Below, in pieces: positions 1 through 26,270 of a stretch of 42,500 nucleotides of DNA. The stretch spans positions 1 through 42,500 of the forward strand of contig SEYY01022267.1 in NCBI GenBank assembly GCA_009176605.1, given 5' to 3'. The notes beneath the pieces are model-generated. The model was given only the letters and a program-made list of their open reading frames with translations. It did not search any database and was not told where the DNA came from. This DNA is from Armadillidium nasatum. Taxonomy: Eukaryota > Arthropoda > Malacostraca > Isopoda > Armadillidiidae. Position numbers and translations under genes: made by a program. Each line of letters starts with the position of its first letter. Position 1 is the first letter of the stretch.

Positions 1-503
<503 letters not shown>

Positions 504-831
504 GTTAATTATACCGATAAACCCTGGGATCTTATTAAACGTTATGCAGGACATATGTTTATGAACCTAATGAAGGAAATGCACGTTTGATTACATATAG
601 CTCACACACTCCTCGGTGTTGAGGAGGTACAAAACTTATCGAAACACCCATTTATTTTAATATGATATTATTTACGTGGTTTAACACACCAGTCAAATCA
701 TAGGTGTTCAAAAAGAGACCTTTCTAACGCGATGCAGGCTTCTACATATCTCATCATGAAGTACGTTCAATACGGTCCGACGAGATACACCGTGGAGACC
801 GGAAAGATTTTTGGAGCTAACACAATGATCC

Positions 832-945
832 CAAATTTTTTTAAAGATGATAGTAGAGTTCCACAGAATAGATGTGGCCTAATGAGGCAACACAACGGGA
901 AACCTTTAATGTTTACAATATTTGCACTTAATTCGTGCACTTAAT
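832..945 (-). pseudogene. Non-LTR reverse transcriptase C-terminal fragment
   Basis: About 110 bp nearly matches 3299-3406. Read on the - strand it gives 'HELSANIVNIKGFPLC' and 'HLFCGTLL', the same tail that follows 'GALLSHEFCVDVGNPRLARC' in the better-preserved + strand copy at 39838-40317. It is a fragment only, with no catalytic part, and lies inside the inverted-arm element. Confidence 0.65.
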
Positions 946-1212
946 TTTGCACTTAATTTCTCGTCTTCTGGAGAATAGCTTCCTCCATCGCAAGTATGTA
1001 AACAACACAGGGCCGTCCACGGTCAACTGTGGGAGGTATCCGCTTTCATGCATCCTCCTAAGGATTAAGGTGAAGGTCGTGTGATGTCGTTGTCGTCTAT
1101 TAGGATACGTGGCGCGATACAATCTTGATGCCTTACGACCGTTCCCGTTCGTTCGCCCATATCTAAGTAACATAATAGCCTGTAGGCGGTATGGATAACG
1201 TACCATTGTCAC
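928..1212 (-). pseudogene. Helix-turn-helix domain fragment (DUF4817-like)
   Basis: The 94-residue frame contains 'IMLLRYGRTNGNGRKASRLY' followed by 'RATYPNRRQRHHTTFTLILR' and 'RMHESGYL'. This follows the pattern I know from the DUF4817 helix-turn-helix domain of arthropod transposon-related proteins: a hydrophobic helix, G-N-x-R-x-A-x-R-L-Y, then F/YPNRR, H-x-T-F and R-R-x-x-E-S/T-G. The match ends after about residue 60; the rest ('FTYLRWRKLFSRRREIKC') is unrelated and no catalytic domain follows. Read as a DNA-binding N-terminus left from a transposase. The assignment is from memory, not a search. Confidence 0.55.
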
Positions 1213-1623
1213 TGATTCAATGCCGGTATTCTGTAATACACGTACACCTTATGATCGCTTGTTCCATTACTGTTGGGAAAGCTGTCTCCGAATCAGCCGT
1301 TGCCAAGCGCTCTACAATGTTACCAAAAGAACCATCACAAAAAAAAAAATTTTACAGACTTTACGAAGCGATCATCGGAGCTACACAGCTTACGCTTGCC
1401 GTACGTTCCACAGATAAACCAATTGCCACATACAACGTATACCTCCAAGGGTGGGTATCAGTATTTCCTCCTTAACCGTGCATTTCCCTAGCTAGGTTTA
1501 TTAAACATGATTTGCCCAGACTAGCGGGTGTAATAAAATCCCAGGGTTTGTCGTTATAACTAGTATCCACCCTGTTTACATACCCATTCCGTTTTGTGGA
1601 AACGCAACTTTTATACCTACTCA

Positions 1624-1694
<71 letters not shown>
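1624..1694. repeat. (TAA)n microsatellite
   Basis: About 23 units of ATA/TAA with a small interruption at the right end, followed by more AT-rich sequence and a T23 run at about 1769-1791. Confidence 0.95.
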
Positions 1695-1699
<5 letters not shown>

Positions 1700-1879
1700 A
1701 ATAATATAATAATGAAACAAATTTAAAAATGTAACGTAAACTAAATAAGTCAATATAAATTTAATCGGTTTTTTTTTTTTTTTTTTTTTTTGCCATCCCT
1801 ATACTTAAAAAATTAATATACTGATACCCTCCCCGATAAAATAAAATTTATCAATACCAGCCGATACCGATAATTATCT

Positions 1880-3171
<1,292 letters not shown>

Positions 3172-3175
3172 ATTT

Positions 3176-4290
3176 ACCACCACTCATGGGCAGTGTCAGT
3201 TTCAAGGAGGGGCAGAAATATGAAATAAAAGAAAACCCACTGAAGACAAAGCATAACGCAAATCTCTCTCAGGAAAAAGCAGATAGAAGCTTTAAAGAAA
3301 TTTTTTTAAAGATAATAGTAGAGTTCCACAGAAAAGAGGTGGCTGGATGAGGTAACACAAAGGGAAATCCTTAGTGTTTACAACATATGCACTTAATTCG
3401 TGAGAAAGCAAGGCATTCTTTGTGCTACGAAGGCAACGCAATGGTGGTGGAATGCAAGAGGTTACTTCCCCCAAGCACCGACCGTTGTAGTATACCAATA
3501 GAAAAGATATAGTGAGCAAACGTCGCCGAGACAGAGTCAATGAGTTTGAAATTAGGGGTTAATTTATTAATTTTTAAGCCTTAAAATCAACACTATCCAA
3601 AAGGAAGAAAACGGGGCCCATCCCCCCATAAATGTGATAACAATACTCCACACAAGGAGGGACGGATAGGACCCTTATATAATTGAACTAACTGTTCAGA
3701 AGAAAAAAATTCCCGCAACCAAAACAGTATTCCAAGTTTCTTTGAGGCTGCCTTACCAACTGTTCTGATACGAGGTTTCGAAGACAATTTTTTCTTTGTT
3801 TATGTTGTTAACAGGTGAAACGGGAGAGCCGTCGAAGGAGATAGGAAAATTGGGAAATGTTTTTGAGAAGGAGATGTGAAGTTGAGTTTTTAAAAGAGTC
3901 GAATTTCACAATGTTGAGGCGATCCAACCAGGAAATCCCGTCCAGATCTGCAAGAACAGAGTTAGAAACCTAAACACAACTCTAGAAGCAGAAGGAGATT
4001 TGATATGATGGAAAAATGGACCGTTGAGTCATCGGTAAGATTTCCAAAGCCATTGAAATATCAAGCCCCAATACATAAGACTCTCCATAGTCCCAAAGAG
4101 CAGAAGTAAGATAGGAAAGTATGTCACCAGTAAACCTCGAACGTCTAAGGCCATACTGATTTGAAAAAAGGGAATGAAACTCCAGATGAAATGGGTCCTA
4201 GGAAATGAGAGTTTCAAAGATTTTGAACAGAACATTAGAGTTATAGGACGATAGTTGGAAGGATAATGGCGGCTTCTTTTCTTCGGAATC
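3176..4290 (-). pseudogene. Non-LTR retrotransposon, 3' half, decayed
   Basis: Read on the - strand, pieces in several frames follow the order of the + strand copy at 38341-40470. About 4235-4029 carries 'MALDVRGLLVTYFPI', matching the frame-shifted reading of the 'GFRRSRSTGDILSYL' segment. 3787-3593 carries 'KAASKKLGILFWLREFFSS', 'LYKGPIRPS' and 'LLSHLWG'. 3540-3292 carries 'CIPPPLRCLRSTKNALLSHE'. The catalytic YADD region is missing or unreadable. The 3' untranslated end (about 3215-3176) keeps 'ctccttgaaactga' and 'gagtggtggtaa', homologous to the 3' ends of the other copies, then runs into (AT)n. 5' truncated and dead. Confidence 0.8.
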
Positions 4291-4399
4291 GGCTGAATAT
4301 ATGCGTACTTATATTACTGAGAAAAATATTATTATTAAATCATTTAAAGTAGAGTTGAACGAGGACAGGCCGTACATTCAAAACATGAGGAAAAATGTC

Positions 4400-5151
<752 letters not shown>

Positions 5152-5152
5152 A

Positions 5153-6165
<1,013 letters not shown>

Positions 6166-6212
6166 AACAATTAATAATAATATATTAATTTATATTTTTT
6201 AATTTATTTATT

Positions 6213-9319
<3,107 letters not shown>

Positions 9320-9540
9320 CTGGGTTGAATTTTTGTGGGATAACCAAACATGGTCAAATTGGTGCTCCTTGGCTTCCCTGTAGTGGGACAAAAAATCATT
9401 TTGCATTTACTCAATGTTTAGGGGGCCCAACTTTAATTTTTTTAAGGGCCGGCACCAATTTTTGGGTATTTCGGCTATTTTTGCTTGGGGCTGATATATT
9501 TTGATATATTTTTTTTTCTACTCATCTTATCAACATCAAA

Positions 9541-9746
9541 TTTTCAAGGCTTATATAGTTTGGCAAGATGCATCTTTTTTACTTAGATAATTTTTTTGTA
9601 TACTCTAAAGAAAATTTTTAAAAAATTTCCCAAAATTTTTTTGTTTTTAAATTTGGTTCAAGAAAAAATCCAAAACTAATAAAAAATACAAAGAAGTTAT
9701 CTAAGTAAGAAATATGCATCTCCCCCGACTACATAAGCTCTGAAAA
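9541..9746. repeat. Imperfect hairpin in the transposon leader
   Basis: The arms 9541-9602 and 9686-9746 are inverted copies at about 80% by eye. Shared words are 'ttttca', 'gcttat', 'agatgcat', 'acttagataa' and 'tttgtat'. The loop is about 83 nt. It lies upstream of the transposase start. Confidence 0.75.
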
Positions 9747-10065
9747 TTTCACTCACTTCGCTTGAATAGAAAAAAAATTACCGCAATTTTTCATTTTAAA
9801 ATTAAAAAAAAATGGGTTTGGAAATTTGACAACGCTGAGCACAAAACTTAAAATATCAAAATTCCGTGTCTAAAACTTTTAGATAATAGTCCAATCTTTG
9901 TATATTTCAAGTTCTTAAGTTATGAATTTTATATGCTTTGTTCTTCAAAATTTGGTTTTAATACTAATTGAGAGCTATTTTTGTCTCATTTCAGATCCAG
10001 ACTATTCGACGTTTGAGATAAGTCCTGTGGGTGCAGTGTTTATTACTATTATTGCAAGACGTATC

Positions 10066-12253
10066 ATGGCATGTGCAACAAGGCATAAAGACAGGCATGC
10101 AATATTCGGTTATCCACAACCACTTGTCGAAAATCAGCTACCACTGGCTGAGGATGTTTTTAGAGCCTACAAGTTCCATCAAGTAGTCAACAAAGATGCC
10201 AGTGTTACTCATCTAGCAAAGTTAGTGGCAACAGAAGTTAAAGGCATATACAATAAAGCAGGCATTCCAACAATAGAATTTGAAAGTGTTATAGTGAAAG
10301 TGAAGAGACTAATAGTGAATGTCAATGATTTGATGAAATATTCAAGAAATAAACAATCTTCTCAAAAATATCAAGATAAAATAAAATCATTTTCTTGTCT
10401 CTTCGACATTAGCGCGTGCAAGTGTGTTCATAATGGTATAGTTGAACGTAATCAATGTCAATGTCCCAATGAAAAGAAAATCCCTGTATTGGAATGGCAA
10501 TTTTGGCTTGATCAAAACACTTCAAGACGCATGATAATAGGAAATGTGGACAAGGAAAGAACAGAGAAAAACATGAAACTTCAGGAAAGGAAAAGGAAAC
10601 GGTTGACATTTGAAAGTAAGATGAGACACAAAGATACGCAAAAATGTGTAAGTTCAGTTGAATTATCAGGCAGTGAGAGTGATGTGCTAGAAGAATCATT
10701 TTCCTTAGAATCAGAAGAAATGGAAGAATGTCACCCTCAAAATAGAAACCAGTATCCTGAGTTGTGTAAAGCATTAGAGAGGACAAATGTGAGCAATAGA
10801 GATGCATGTCTCATAGTTAATGCTGCCCTCAAGGACCTCGGACTTGTGTCACCAAAAAACGTTGTTGATCCAAGTAAGTTACAACGCCAAAGAAAATACT
10901 GGAGAGACAAACAGTCAGAGAAGCATTTGCTGCAACACAGAGGTATGGTCTGCATTGGTTTCGATGGAAAAATAGATGAAACACTTGTCGATACTGGAGG
11001 TGTGCGTAGAAAAGTTAGAGAAGAACATTACGTGCTAGTGTCATTTCCAGATGCATGTTACATCGATCACGTTAGTCCTAACTCAGGAAGATCTCCAGAT
11101 GTATTTAATGAAATTCTGGGTATTATTGAACGAACAAGATCTACAGAGACTTTAAGAGCAGTGATTTGCGATGGAACTCCTGTGAATACGGGTAACAAGA
11201 ATGGAATAATCACAACTGTTGGAGTTACATCTTAAAAGACCACTTCAATGGCTCATATGCATGTTGCATTTTAATGAACTGCCACTCAGGAAGTTATTTA
11301 GTGTTGTTGATGGGAAGACAACTGGCCCATCATCACATGAAGGACCTATAACCAAACTGCTCTCATTTGATCCTCAGACCAAACCCATCATTAATTTTCA
11401 ACCAATTCCAGGCTCTGTAGTTGATGTTCCTGAAACAGTTACGAAAGATCTAAGTTCTGACCAGCTGTATTTACTAAAAATCTGTTTATTAATTCAGCAA
11501 GGGGTACAAAATGCAGATCATAATAATATGCGGTATTTGAAAACTGCACAGCCGGGTGCCTTAAGCCATGCAAGGTGGCTAACTAAAGCTAACAGACTGC
11601 TTCGATTGTACGTTTCAACAGAATCCGCATCTGATGATCTGAGGCGTTTGGTACGATTCGTACTGAACTTCTATGCCCCCATATGGTTCTATATCCGCTC
11701 CCATCCCTTCTGTCAAGATGGTGCAAAGAATTTTCACTTTATGGTATCACAATATCAAAAACTTTCTCCTGAGGATCAGAACATCATTTCTCCAGTGCTC
11801 CTAAACAACTCCTATTTTTGTCATCCAGAAAACTTGTTGCTAGCTGGTGTTGCAGATGAACGGGAAACAATAAGAAGATTTTCATGTCAACAAATTCTTC
11901 AAGCAAGAAAGAAAATATCCTCCACCAATGTGCAAGTTCGCTGCTTTGATAAAAGGCAGCTAAACGTCAATCTCAACGCCACTTCCTACATGGAAATGAT
12001 AGACTGGGGGAGTACTCCTATCACCCCCCCACCTCTTCTTGATGATATTAGTGATGATATTTTGGTTAGTAATCAACAAATTCTCCTACCAAAGTATCCG
12101 TGTCATTCGGTCGATGTTGAAAGAAATGTCAAAGATGTTTCCGCTGTTTCTAGTAGGGTCATTGGTCATACTTCTCGACATGGTGCAATACTACAAACCA
12201 AACATTCTCGAATCGAAATACCTTCAGTACAGACAAAATCTGATTTTCTATGA
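10066..12253 (+). pseudogene. DDE-like transposase, one frameshift
   Basis: The first frame runs to 11235. I place the start at the Met of 'MACATRHKDRHAIFGYP' (10066); the hydrophobic stretch upstream (9922-10065) looks non-coding and contains a splice-acceptor-like 'tttcag' near 9989. Numbered from 9922, visible parts are a Cys cluster CxC-x10-CxC (C166, C168, C179, C181, possible zinc site), 'ERKRKR' basic patch, 'GFDGK' (D348) and 'ICDGTPVNTG' (D417), candidate first and second catalytic aspartates. The second frame (11219-12253) has 'LHFNELPLR', 'LSHARWLTKANRLLRLYVS' and 'VERNVKDVS' near the end, like hAT-type C-termini. The join near 11218 needs a single-base (+1) shift, so the enzyme is inactive as assembled. 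I know this as a widespread uncharacterised arthropod protein type; no name is assigned. Confidence 0.85.
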
Positions 12254-12439
12254 GATTTTGTACTATGCAGGTTGTTTAGCATGTAAGAATGTAAGGATAT
12301 TTAAGCTATACTGTATATCTGGCTATATATATATTTTTGTTTTTAAATAAGAAGATTCAAGGTAAAGTTGGGGTATGAAAACAAATCTTGAAGAACTTAC
12401 TTTTAACACATTTCAGTTTGTATCTGAAGTGAGCACCAA

Positions 12440-12445
12440 AATAAA
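12440..12445 (+). promoter_or_regulatory. Polyadenylation signal of the transposase
   Basis: AATAAA lies about 190 nt after the transposase stop and about 35 nt before the right terminus. Confidence 0.55.
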
Positions 12446-12493
12446 GTTGTTTCAAATCTGCACTACAACTTTTGTATCTTTTCAACCCAGCTT

Positions 12494-12509
12494 ATATATA
12501 TATATATAT
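12494..12509. repeat. Short (AT)n, right flank of the transposon
   Basis: Eight AT units directly after the right terminus; read as the other side of the split array at 9204-9316. Confidence 0.85.
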
Positions 12510-12993
12510 GCTTTCAAACGTTAGCATTTGTTTTGAATAAATGATGATGAAACATAAGCACTTCTAAACAATGGTTCATCTTGTACAGCTTTGAGAATTG
12601 CAGTATACATAAAGACGCACATTCAATCAATGTTTGTTGTAATTTCACGGAGAAATAAATTTTTTTTTTCATTTACTATATTGTTTTTTAACATCCATTG
12701 GATAGGGTTGAGTGTAATGGAAAAAGACTAATAAACTGTTCCATACTTCCTGATTCTCTTAACCCTCTGTATTTCCGACAGTACATTTGTTTTCTTTCTG
12801 TATTTAAAATTTGCAATTTAAAACCTATATATGTGTTCACCCGAGAGTTGAATTAGGGAGTTTTCTTCTTTTTATTTGTTTTTCTTTCTCATCCTTGAAA
12901 AGGTTATGTTTTTATTAAATTGTTTTCCCAAATTATAAAAAGTACTTATGTTAATAAAAAAAATTTTTAAAAAAATTTAAATAATTTTTACAG

Positions 12994-15470
12994 TAAAAAT
13001 GCAGAGGAACTTCTTGAATCCGATGTACTAGCCGTTAACTTACTCTTGAAAGCAAATTGTTTGAAAGATGAGAATCTTGCTTGTATGAATCCAACCTCGT
13101 TTCAAGAAGAAGTACCGTTATCACCGACTTCCCCCGAGGTAGAAGGTTATCTGGAATTAGAAGTAGTAGATGATAATGAAGATGAGATGCCTTCCCATTC
13201 TGATGAAGGTATGACATCTGCATGATTAAATAATTTTGTACTCTGATGCATTCCTTTTATGTAAAAAGCTGTGTTATTATATGTACTCTATTTAAATGAA
13301 TCCAATGTGATCTGTGCAGTAGATACATTAGAAAATAACTTTTTAATGGGCATAATCTCTGTAAACTTGTCTTCTGTTTACAGTCTTTGTTTTCAATATT
13401 CAATGTAGAAATTATTTAATTCATTGGAATTTTATTGAGGTTTTGCTTTTGATTTCATTTCATTTCCGATTTAATGTTTAACGTATTATTGGCAAAATAA
13501 ATACTTCAATTTCCTATAGGGCATTAGGACTGTATTTTGAAAAATAATGACAAACACATTGGTTATAAATTTATTGTAGGAATTCAAGCAAATTATTGTG
13601 ATCCAATGTACTAAACTATGCTTGAGCGGAAATATCCTAAATTTCACTAACAGATGATACATGAAGATTGAATAAAAGTGGGTTGTAAATGATTATTGAT
13701 TTTTATTGAAATAAAAATTCATTTTTTCCGAATCCTCATTACATATAACAATGAACACTTACAGCCTAATTTTATTTAATTTTAGTGTATCTTGTAAAAT
13801 GTTTATAATTTTATTATTTTCCTTCACGTGGACAGACTTTATGAACTAACCTCAACTAATGCATTTGAAACTTGATTTTGATCAGCATTCCCATCAATAA
13901 AGAGAGGTTATGCATAAAGGAAATTAATTTGAATTACACTGTTCATTTCGAAAATTTGACACCTTAACTTGATACGTTCCTTCAAATATACCAGCTTTTA
14001 CCCTTTCGGCTATTTTCTATTATGTTTTCCTTAGTTTTTTATTTAATGCGCAATAAGTTGCGCTATTTTAGCGATGGAATGTAAATCATATAATTGAAAA
14101 AGCTTTGAACTGTTATTAGTTACAGGTAAGGAAAAGAAAAATCAGGTTAGAAGGAAAAATGAGTTAAAATGAGTACATATAAATTTTTTATTCATTAACC
14201 CCGGACCCTGTCTCCATATAAATAAAACATTGGTTATATTAACAGATATTGGAAAGTCACAATTTGTTTTATTTTTTTAAATTTTTTTTTGTTTGACAAA
14301 AAATACTCAAAATTTAAATTATTTCTTATAGTTGGTATTATGTTATTATGTTAAACCTATCGAGCTAATAAGTTGAAGGGATCAATTCATTTAGGGACCC
14401 TTTTTGATGCCTGATGATGGTGATGATTAAAGGGGAAGTTAAAGAATTAAAATAAAGTTAACATTGTTCTTGGACAGGCACCTTGTAAACAGGTTCTTCA
14501 CCCTTTCTAATATTCTAATCTAACCTGAAAACAATATTTTAAGAGTATTCAAGACCACTCTTAAGTTATCAAATGTTATTTATTGATCACTTTTTTTTTT
14601 TTTTTTTTTTGTTAGGATTCTATAAAAGTTTTTAAAAAGTTTAAATTAACCAATCATTATGCATACTAGTAGTTTCTTGGTAGTTTTCACTTGCTTTCAA
14701 TGAATGAGCGAAAGGTGTGAATAATAATAATAATAATTAATAATTAATAATAATAATTTTATTTTCCCACATTTCCAAAAGATATCTTAAGAATGGGTCT
14801 TTCCGAATACCTAATTTTTCTACAGACGAAGAGTTCTCCTCTCGCGCCACACATTGCTTACATGTGTTCGTTTACAAGTGAACTTTCTCTTGTTGTTCTT
14901 GCACAGGTATGACAAGAACTTGTAAATTGTTGTTTGTCACTTTATGATTATTATTAGAATTATTTAATGTTTAGTAGTGAGTATAAAAGCATTATTATTA
15001 ACTAAAGGTATATTATTATTATTATTATTATTAGGTGAATCGAAGCTTGCTTTCTGGTCAACTTGTTGAGGTGTTTCGAGTAATTGAAGACTTAAAGAAT
15101 GAAGAATTGACAGTAAAACAAACTCCCCTCATTGAAATTGTTGATAATTCTCTGCGAAATTCTCAAGATTTTATGAAATGGATTCCAGCTTCATCATACC
15201 CCAAAATCAAAAAATGTCTATTCCAGGTATGAAACAACAATAATAATAATATACCTGGCAGATTGTGTTTTATATTGAGTTGTTAGAGAGTTGTTTTGTT
15301 TTATTTTATTGACAGTTTTCTTCATTATTTTAATCATTTTCTTTGGAGCTTGTCTCTATCTTAACTTTTTACTTTTTTTTAAAACTTTTTTAACATTGTC
15401 TTTGGTTTGGCTTGATAAGGGACTTAGTCTGAAAACGTTTGCCAGTATTTTTTTTTATTTTACTTTATTA

Positions 15471-15567
<97 letters not shown>

Positions 15568-16422
15568 TAGCTTTGTAACAAATGGGAAGCTTTGAAAAAA
15601 AATGATTTAGAAGAGTGGCTTCAATCTTCAACAGATTGTGTTCTCTCTTCTCGATTAGAAGCTGGAGTTTCATCCTTCATGAATTGCCTCCGTAACACAT
15701 GGAAAGTCGCTTGTCTTGATGTTACTTGTCCTGCAGCTCTCTCAGTCATTGTCAGTTTATCCACAGAAGCAAAAGAGAAGTTGAGTAAATATTTTGTTTC
15801 CCTCGAGCTTGAAGAATGTCTTAAAAGTATGTCATTAGGATCTTGCTCAATCATTTCCATCAATAAATACCTAGAAGAATTTCCTGGGTTAATACACTTT
15901 ATTTACATCGATCGATCAACTCATCAGTTGACAGCACCTCCTTTATGGACTAGTGAACAGGAAGGGGTAGTACAACTTCCACCAGATTCTACCACGTCAC
16001 CCAGTTCGCTTCAAGCTATCCGACATCTAACAGCGGCTAAAATATGGTCTATGGTTGACTTTGCGAGAGATCATTTGGCGAAGGGTCATTGCACTGTTTT
16101 GTGGAAAGACAAAACCTTTAGTTATTCATATTTCCTTTGGTTTGAAGATCAAGGAGGAAACCCATTGAAACCAGTTAATTTAAATAAAGACATTCTGAAA
16201 ACCTTCCCACAAACTGGACTTCTTTGTGGGGATTTTTACAAAGTTTATGCTACAAAAGCTTTTCCCAATAATTCCCCAAGTTCGTTAAGGGGATTCGAAC
16301 TTTATTGTGTTCACATTGGATTGGCTACTTCACCATGCATACTTGAGCAAACAAGAAGACTAGCTGCTTCTATTTGGGAAATAGCAGGGCCACCCTCCAC
16401 AAATCCTATTGATTTACTCTAA
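12994..16422 (+). CDS. HPS1: HPS1, BLOC-3 subunit, 3' exons (partial gene)
   Basis: HPS1 pairs with HPS4 in BLOC-3, the guanine nucleotide exchange factor for Rab32/38 in making lysosome-related organelles such as pigment granules. Exons seen: 12994-13208 (acceptor 'ttttacag', donor 'gtatga'; enters with one base completing a codon, leaves one base over), 14826-14906, 15035-15226 and 15571-16422, the last three all in phase 0. The first carries 'LLESDVLAVNLLLKANC', like the vertebrate 'SDLLALIILVQ' region. The second carries 'SPLAPHIAYM', opening the second longin-type domain. The last carries 'FPGLIHFIYIDRSTHQLTAP', 'SYFLWFED' and 'GLLCGDFY', the conserved third longin-type domain, and ends in stop TAA. 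The phase mismatch between 13208 and 14826 means at least one exon is missing from this list. N-terminal exons are not in the window, so the transposon at 9317-12493 probably sits in an intron. The four exons show no frame break. Confidence 0.9.
13320..13360 (+). other. Candidate 41-nt HPS1 exon
   Basis: It is bounded by acceptor 'gatctgtgcag' and donor 'gtaaac'. It enters with two bases and leaves in phase 0, which exactly links the 13208 donor to the 14826 acceptor. It would code for 'DTLENNFLMGIIS'. Only the phase and splice signals support it; similarity to the corresponding vertebrate segment is weak. Confidence 0.3.
15475..15563. repeat. (AT)n microsatellite in the last HPS1 intron
   Basis: About 89 bp of pure AT ends seven bases before the exon at 15571, replacing the usual pyrimidine tract. 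Confidence 0.97.
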
Positions 16423-22844
<6,422 letters not shown>

Positions 22845-22859
<15 letters not shown>

Positions 22860-22876
22860 TATATATATATATATAT

Positions 22877-22969
<93 letters not shown>

Positions 22970-22970
22970 T
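22845..22970. repeat. (AT)n microsatellite at a non-LTR 3' end
   Basis: About 125 bp of AT repeat with several phase slips, directly abutting the 3' end of the - strand retroelement at 22975. Confidence 0.97.
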
Positions 22971-22974
22971 ACTC

Positions 22975-23590
22975 TTTTCACCTTTCCCACTCTCGTGGGC
23001 TAGTGCCTGCCACAGTTCCCTCCTATATTCACGCACTTATACACACAGCCTCTCATCCCACTCCCCATCACCATCGCCCCCCGTCTCACTCGTGGCCTCT
23101 GTAACTCTCCTTCCCTCATCTAAACTCAAACCCCTTCTAAAAATATCTCTCACTCCATCCATTCATCTCTACTTTGGCTTTCCTTTCTCCCTCCACCACC
23201 TTGTATCTAAGTATTCTACCCACCATCTTGTCCTGATTCATTCTACACACAAGTCCAAACCGCCCTAGTACACCCTCCTCTGCTCAATCCACTAAATTCC
23301 TCCTCCATCCACACTTCTCCCTTATTCTTTCGTTTCTAATCCTATCTATCCTTCTCAAACCACAAATTTCTCTCAATCCCTTCATCTCAAGGACATTCAT
23401 TCTTTTTCTCGCCTTAGCGTTTATCATCCACGTTTCACACCCATACTTTACAAGTGGCAAACACACACACACTCAATCATTCTTACTTTTATATCCTTTG
23501 ATATTCTCCTCTTCTTCCATACTTCCTTTAATACCCCCATCACTTCATTCCCTCTACCACTCTATTCTTTATTTCCTTTTCCATCAAAGA
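22975..23590 (-). pseudogene. Non-LTR reverse transcriptase C-terminus (second family)
   Basis: The - strand frame 23472-23284 reads 'VKYGCETWMINAKARKRMNV' and 'LREICGLRRIDRIRNERIRE'. This is the classic Y-G-C/S-E-x-W ... R-x-x-x-G ... D-R-x-R-N-x-x-I-R segment after the catalytic domain of many arthropod non-LTR retrotransposons. Downstream to about 22980 it continues in broken frames. The catalytic domain is absent. The 3' end has a short 'cccac...gtggg' stem then runs into (AT)n. It is a different family from the YADD-containing copies at 24 and 39 kb. Confidence 0.75.
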
Positions 23591-24030
23591 CAGACGAGAT
23601 TTGCGGAGGATTGTGACGAAAAAATAAGAACTCATCAGCTGCAAAAGTTATTCCTAAGCTGAATACCGTCTTACAAACCTGTTAGCACAAAAACTGCTGA
23701 AAAAAAAAAAATCAATAAGCGGGTCAATATGACAATATGGACTTTCTGAAATCGCCAAACTTTTTGTAAACGTCATGAATGTCAGAATGTGGAGAGAATA
23801 ATGCAATATTCATTAGGATTGATTGAACTGTCTGACAATGGAAGACCGTCCTTTCGTTAGATTAATATGATCTGGACTACCATATGCCACAGGTGAAGCA
23901 CAAAGGAGGTTCCGACATAGTTTTATTTCTGCAGACCCAATTATCAAGATGCACGATAATGCAACTTGAACGTAAGAAAATTTCTTGAAGGTACTGCCAT
24001 TATTCAAGATAATAAGACATAAATACATCC
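23585..24030 (+). pseudogene. Tc1/mariner-like transposase remnant
   Basis: In shifting frames the segment reads 'DRRDLRRIVTK', then 'AAKVIPKLNTVLQT' (the Tc1 helix-turn-helix region), and near 23893 'VKHKGGS', which corresponds to the conserved V-K-H-G-G-G-S before the second catalytic Asp in Tc1 transposases. It carries several stops and frame changes. It is homologous at the DNA level to the - strand remnant at 28480-28760. No terminal repeats were found, so it is a truncated relic. Confidence 0.7.
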
Positions 24031-24074
24031 AGCTTTCGTGCCATACAGGCTAGAGACATTGAGTATCGAGAGGG

Positions 24075-26154
<2,080 letters not shown>

Positions 26155-26174
26155 AACCGACCGGGGTTGGAATT

Positions 26175-26270
26175 TGGCCGGGGCCGGGGCCGGGGCCGGG
26201 GTCACCCAAATTTGGCCGGGGCCGGGGCCGGGGCCGGGGCCGGGGCCGGGGCCGGGGTTCTGGCCGGGGT
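26175..26270. repeat. (GGGGCC)n hexamer array, left
   Basis: Two runs of the hexamer (about 4 and 7 units) separated by 'gtcacccaaattt', followed by a 'tggccggggtt' unit. It is extremely GC-rich against an AT-rich background. Confidence 0.95.

Larger units (their letters stand above)
508..1560. mobile_element. DNA-transposon-like element with ~80-bp inverted arms
   Basis: The left arm at about 509-585 and the right arm at about 1477-1558 are imperfect inverted repeats. Both hold 'aaaccctgggat', then 'ttatta', and at the inner end 'ggaaatgcacg' (as reverse complement on the right). The left arm begins right after an (AT)n array. Inside lie a helix-turn-helix fragment and a reverse transcriptase tail, both on the - strand, so the element is mosaic or hosts nested insertions. 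I cannot name the superfamily. Confidence 0.6.

Noticed and set aside
1472..1753. Poly-Tyr frame on the - strand
   Set aside because: It is a translation of the (TAA)n microsatellite at 1624-1694.
9922..10065. Hydrophobic N-terminal extension of the transposase
   Set aside because: The extra 48 residues look like translated leader; the Met at 10066 begins the conserved 'MACATRHKDRHAIFGYP' start.
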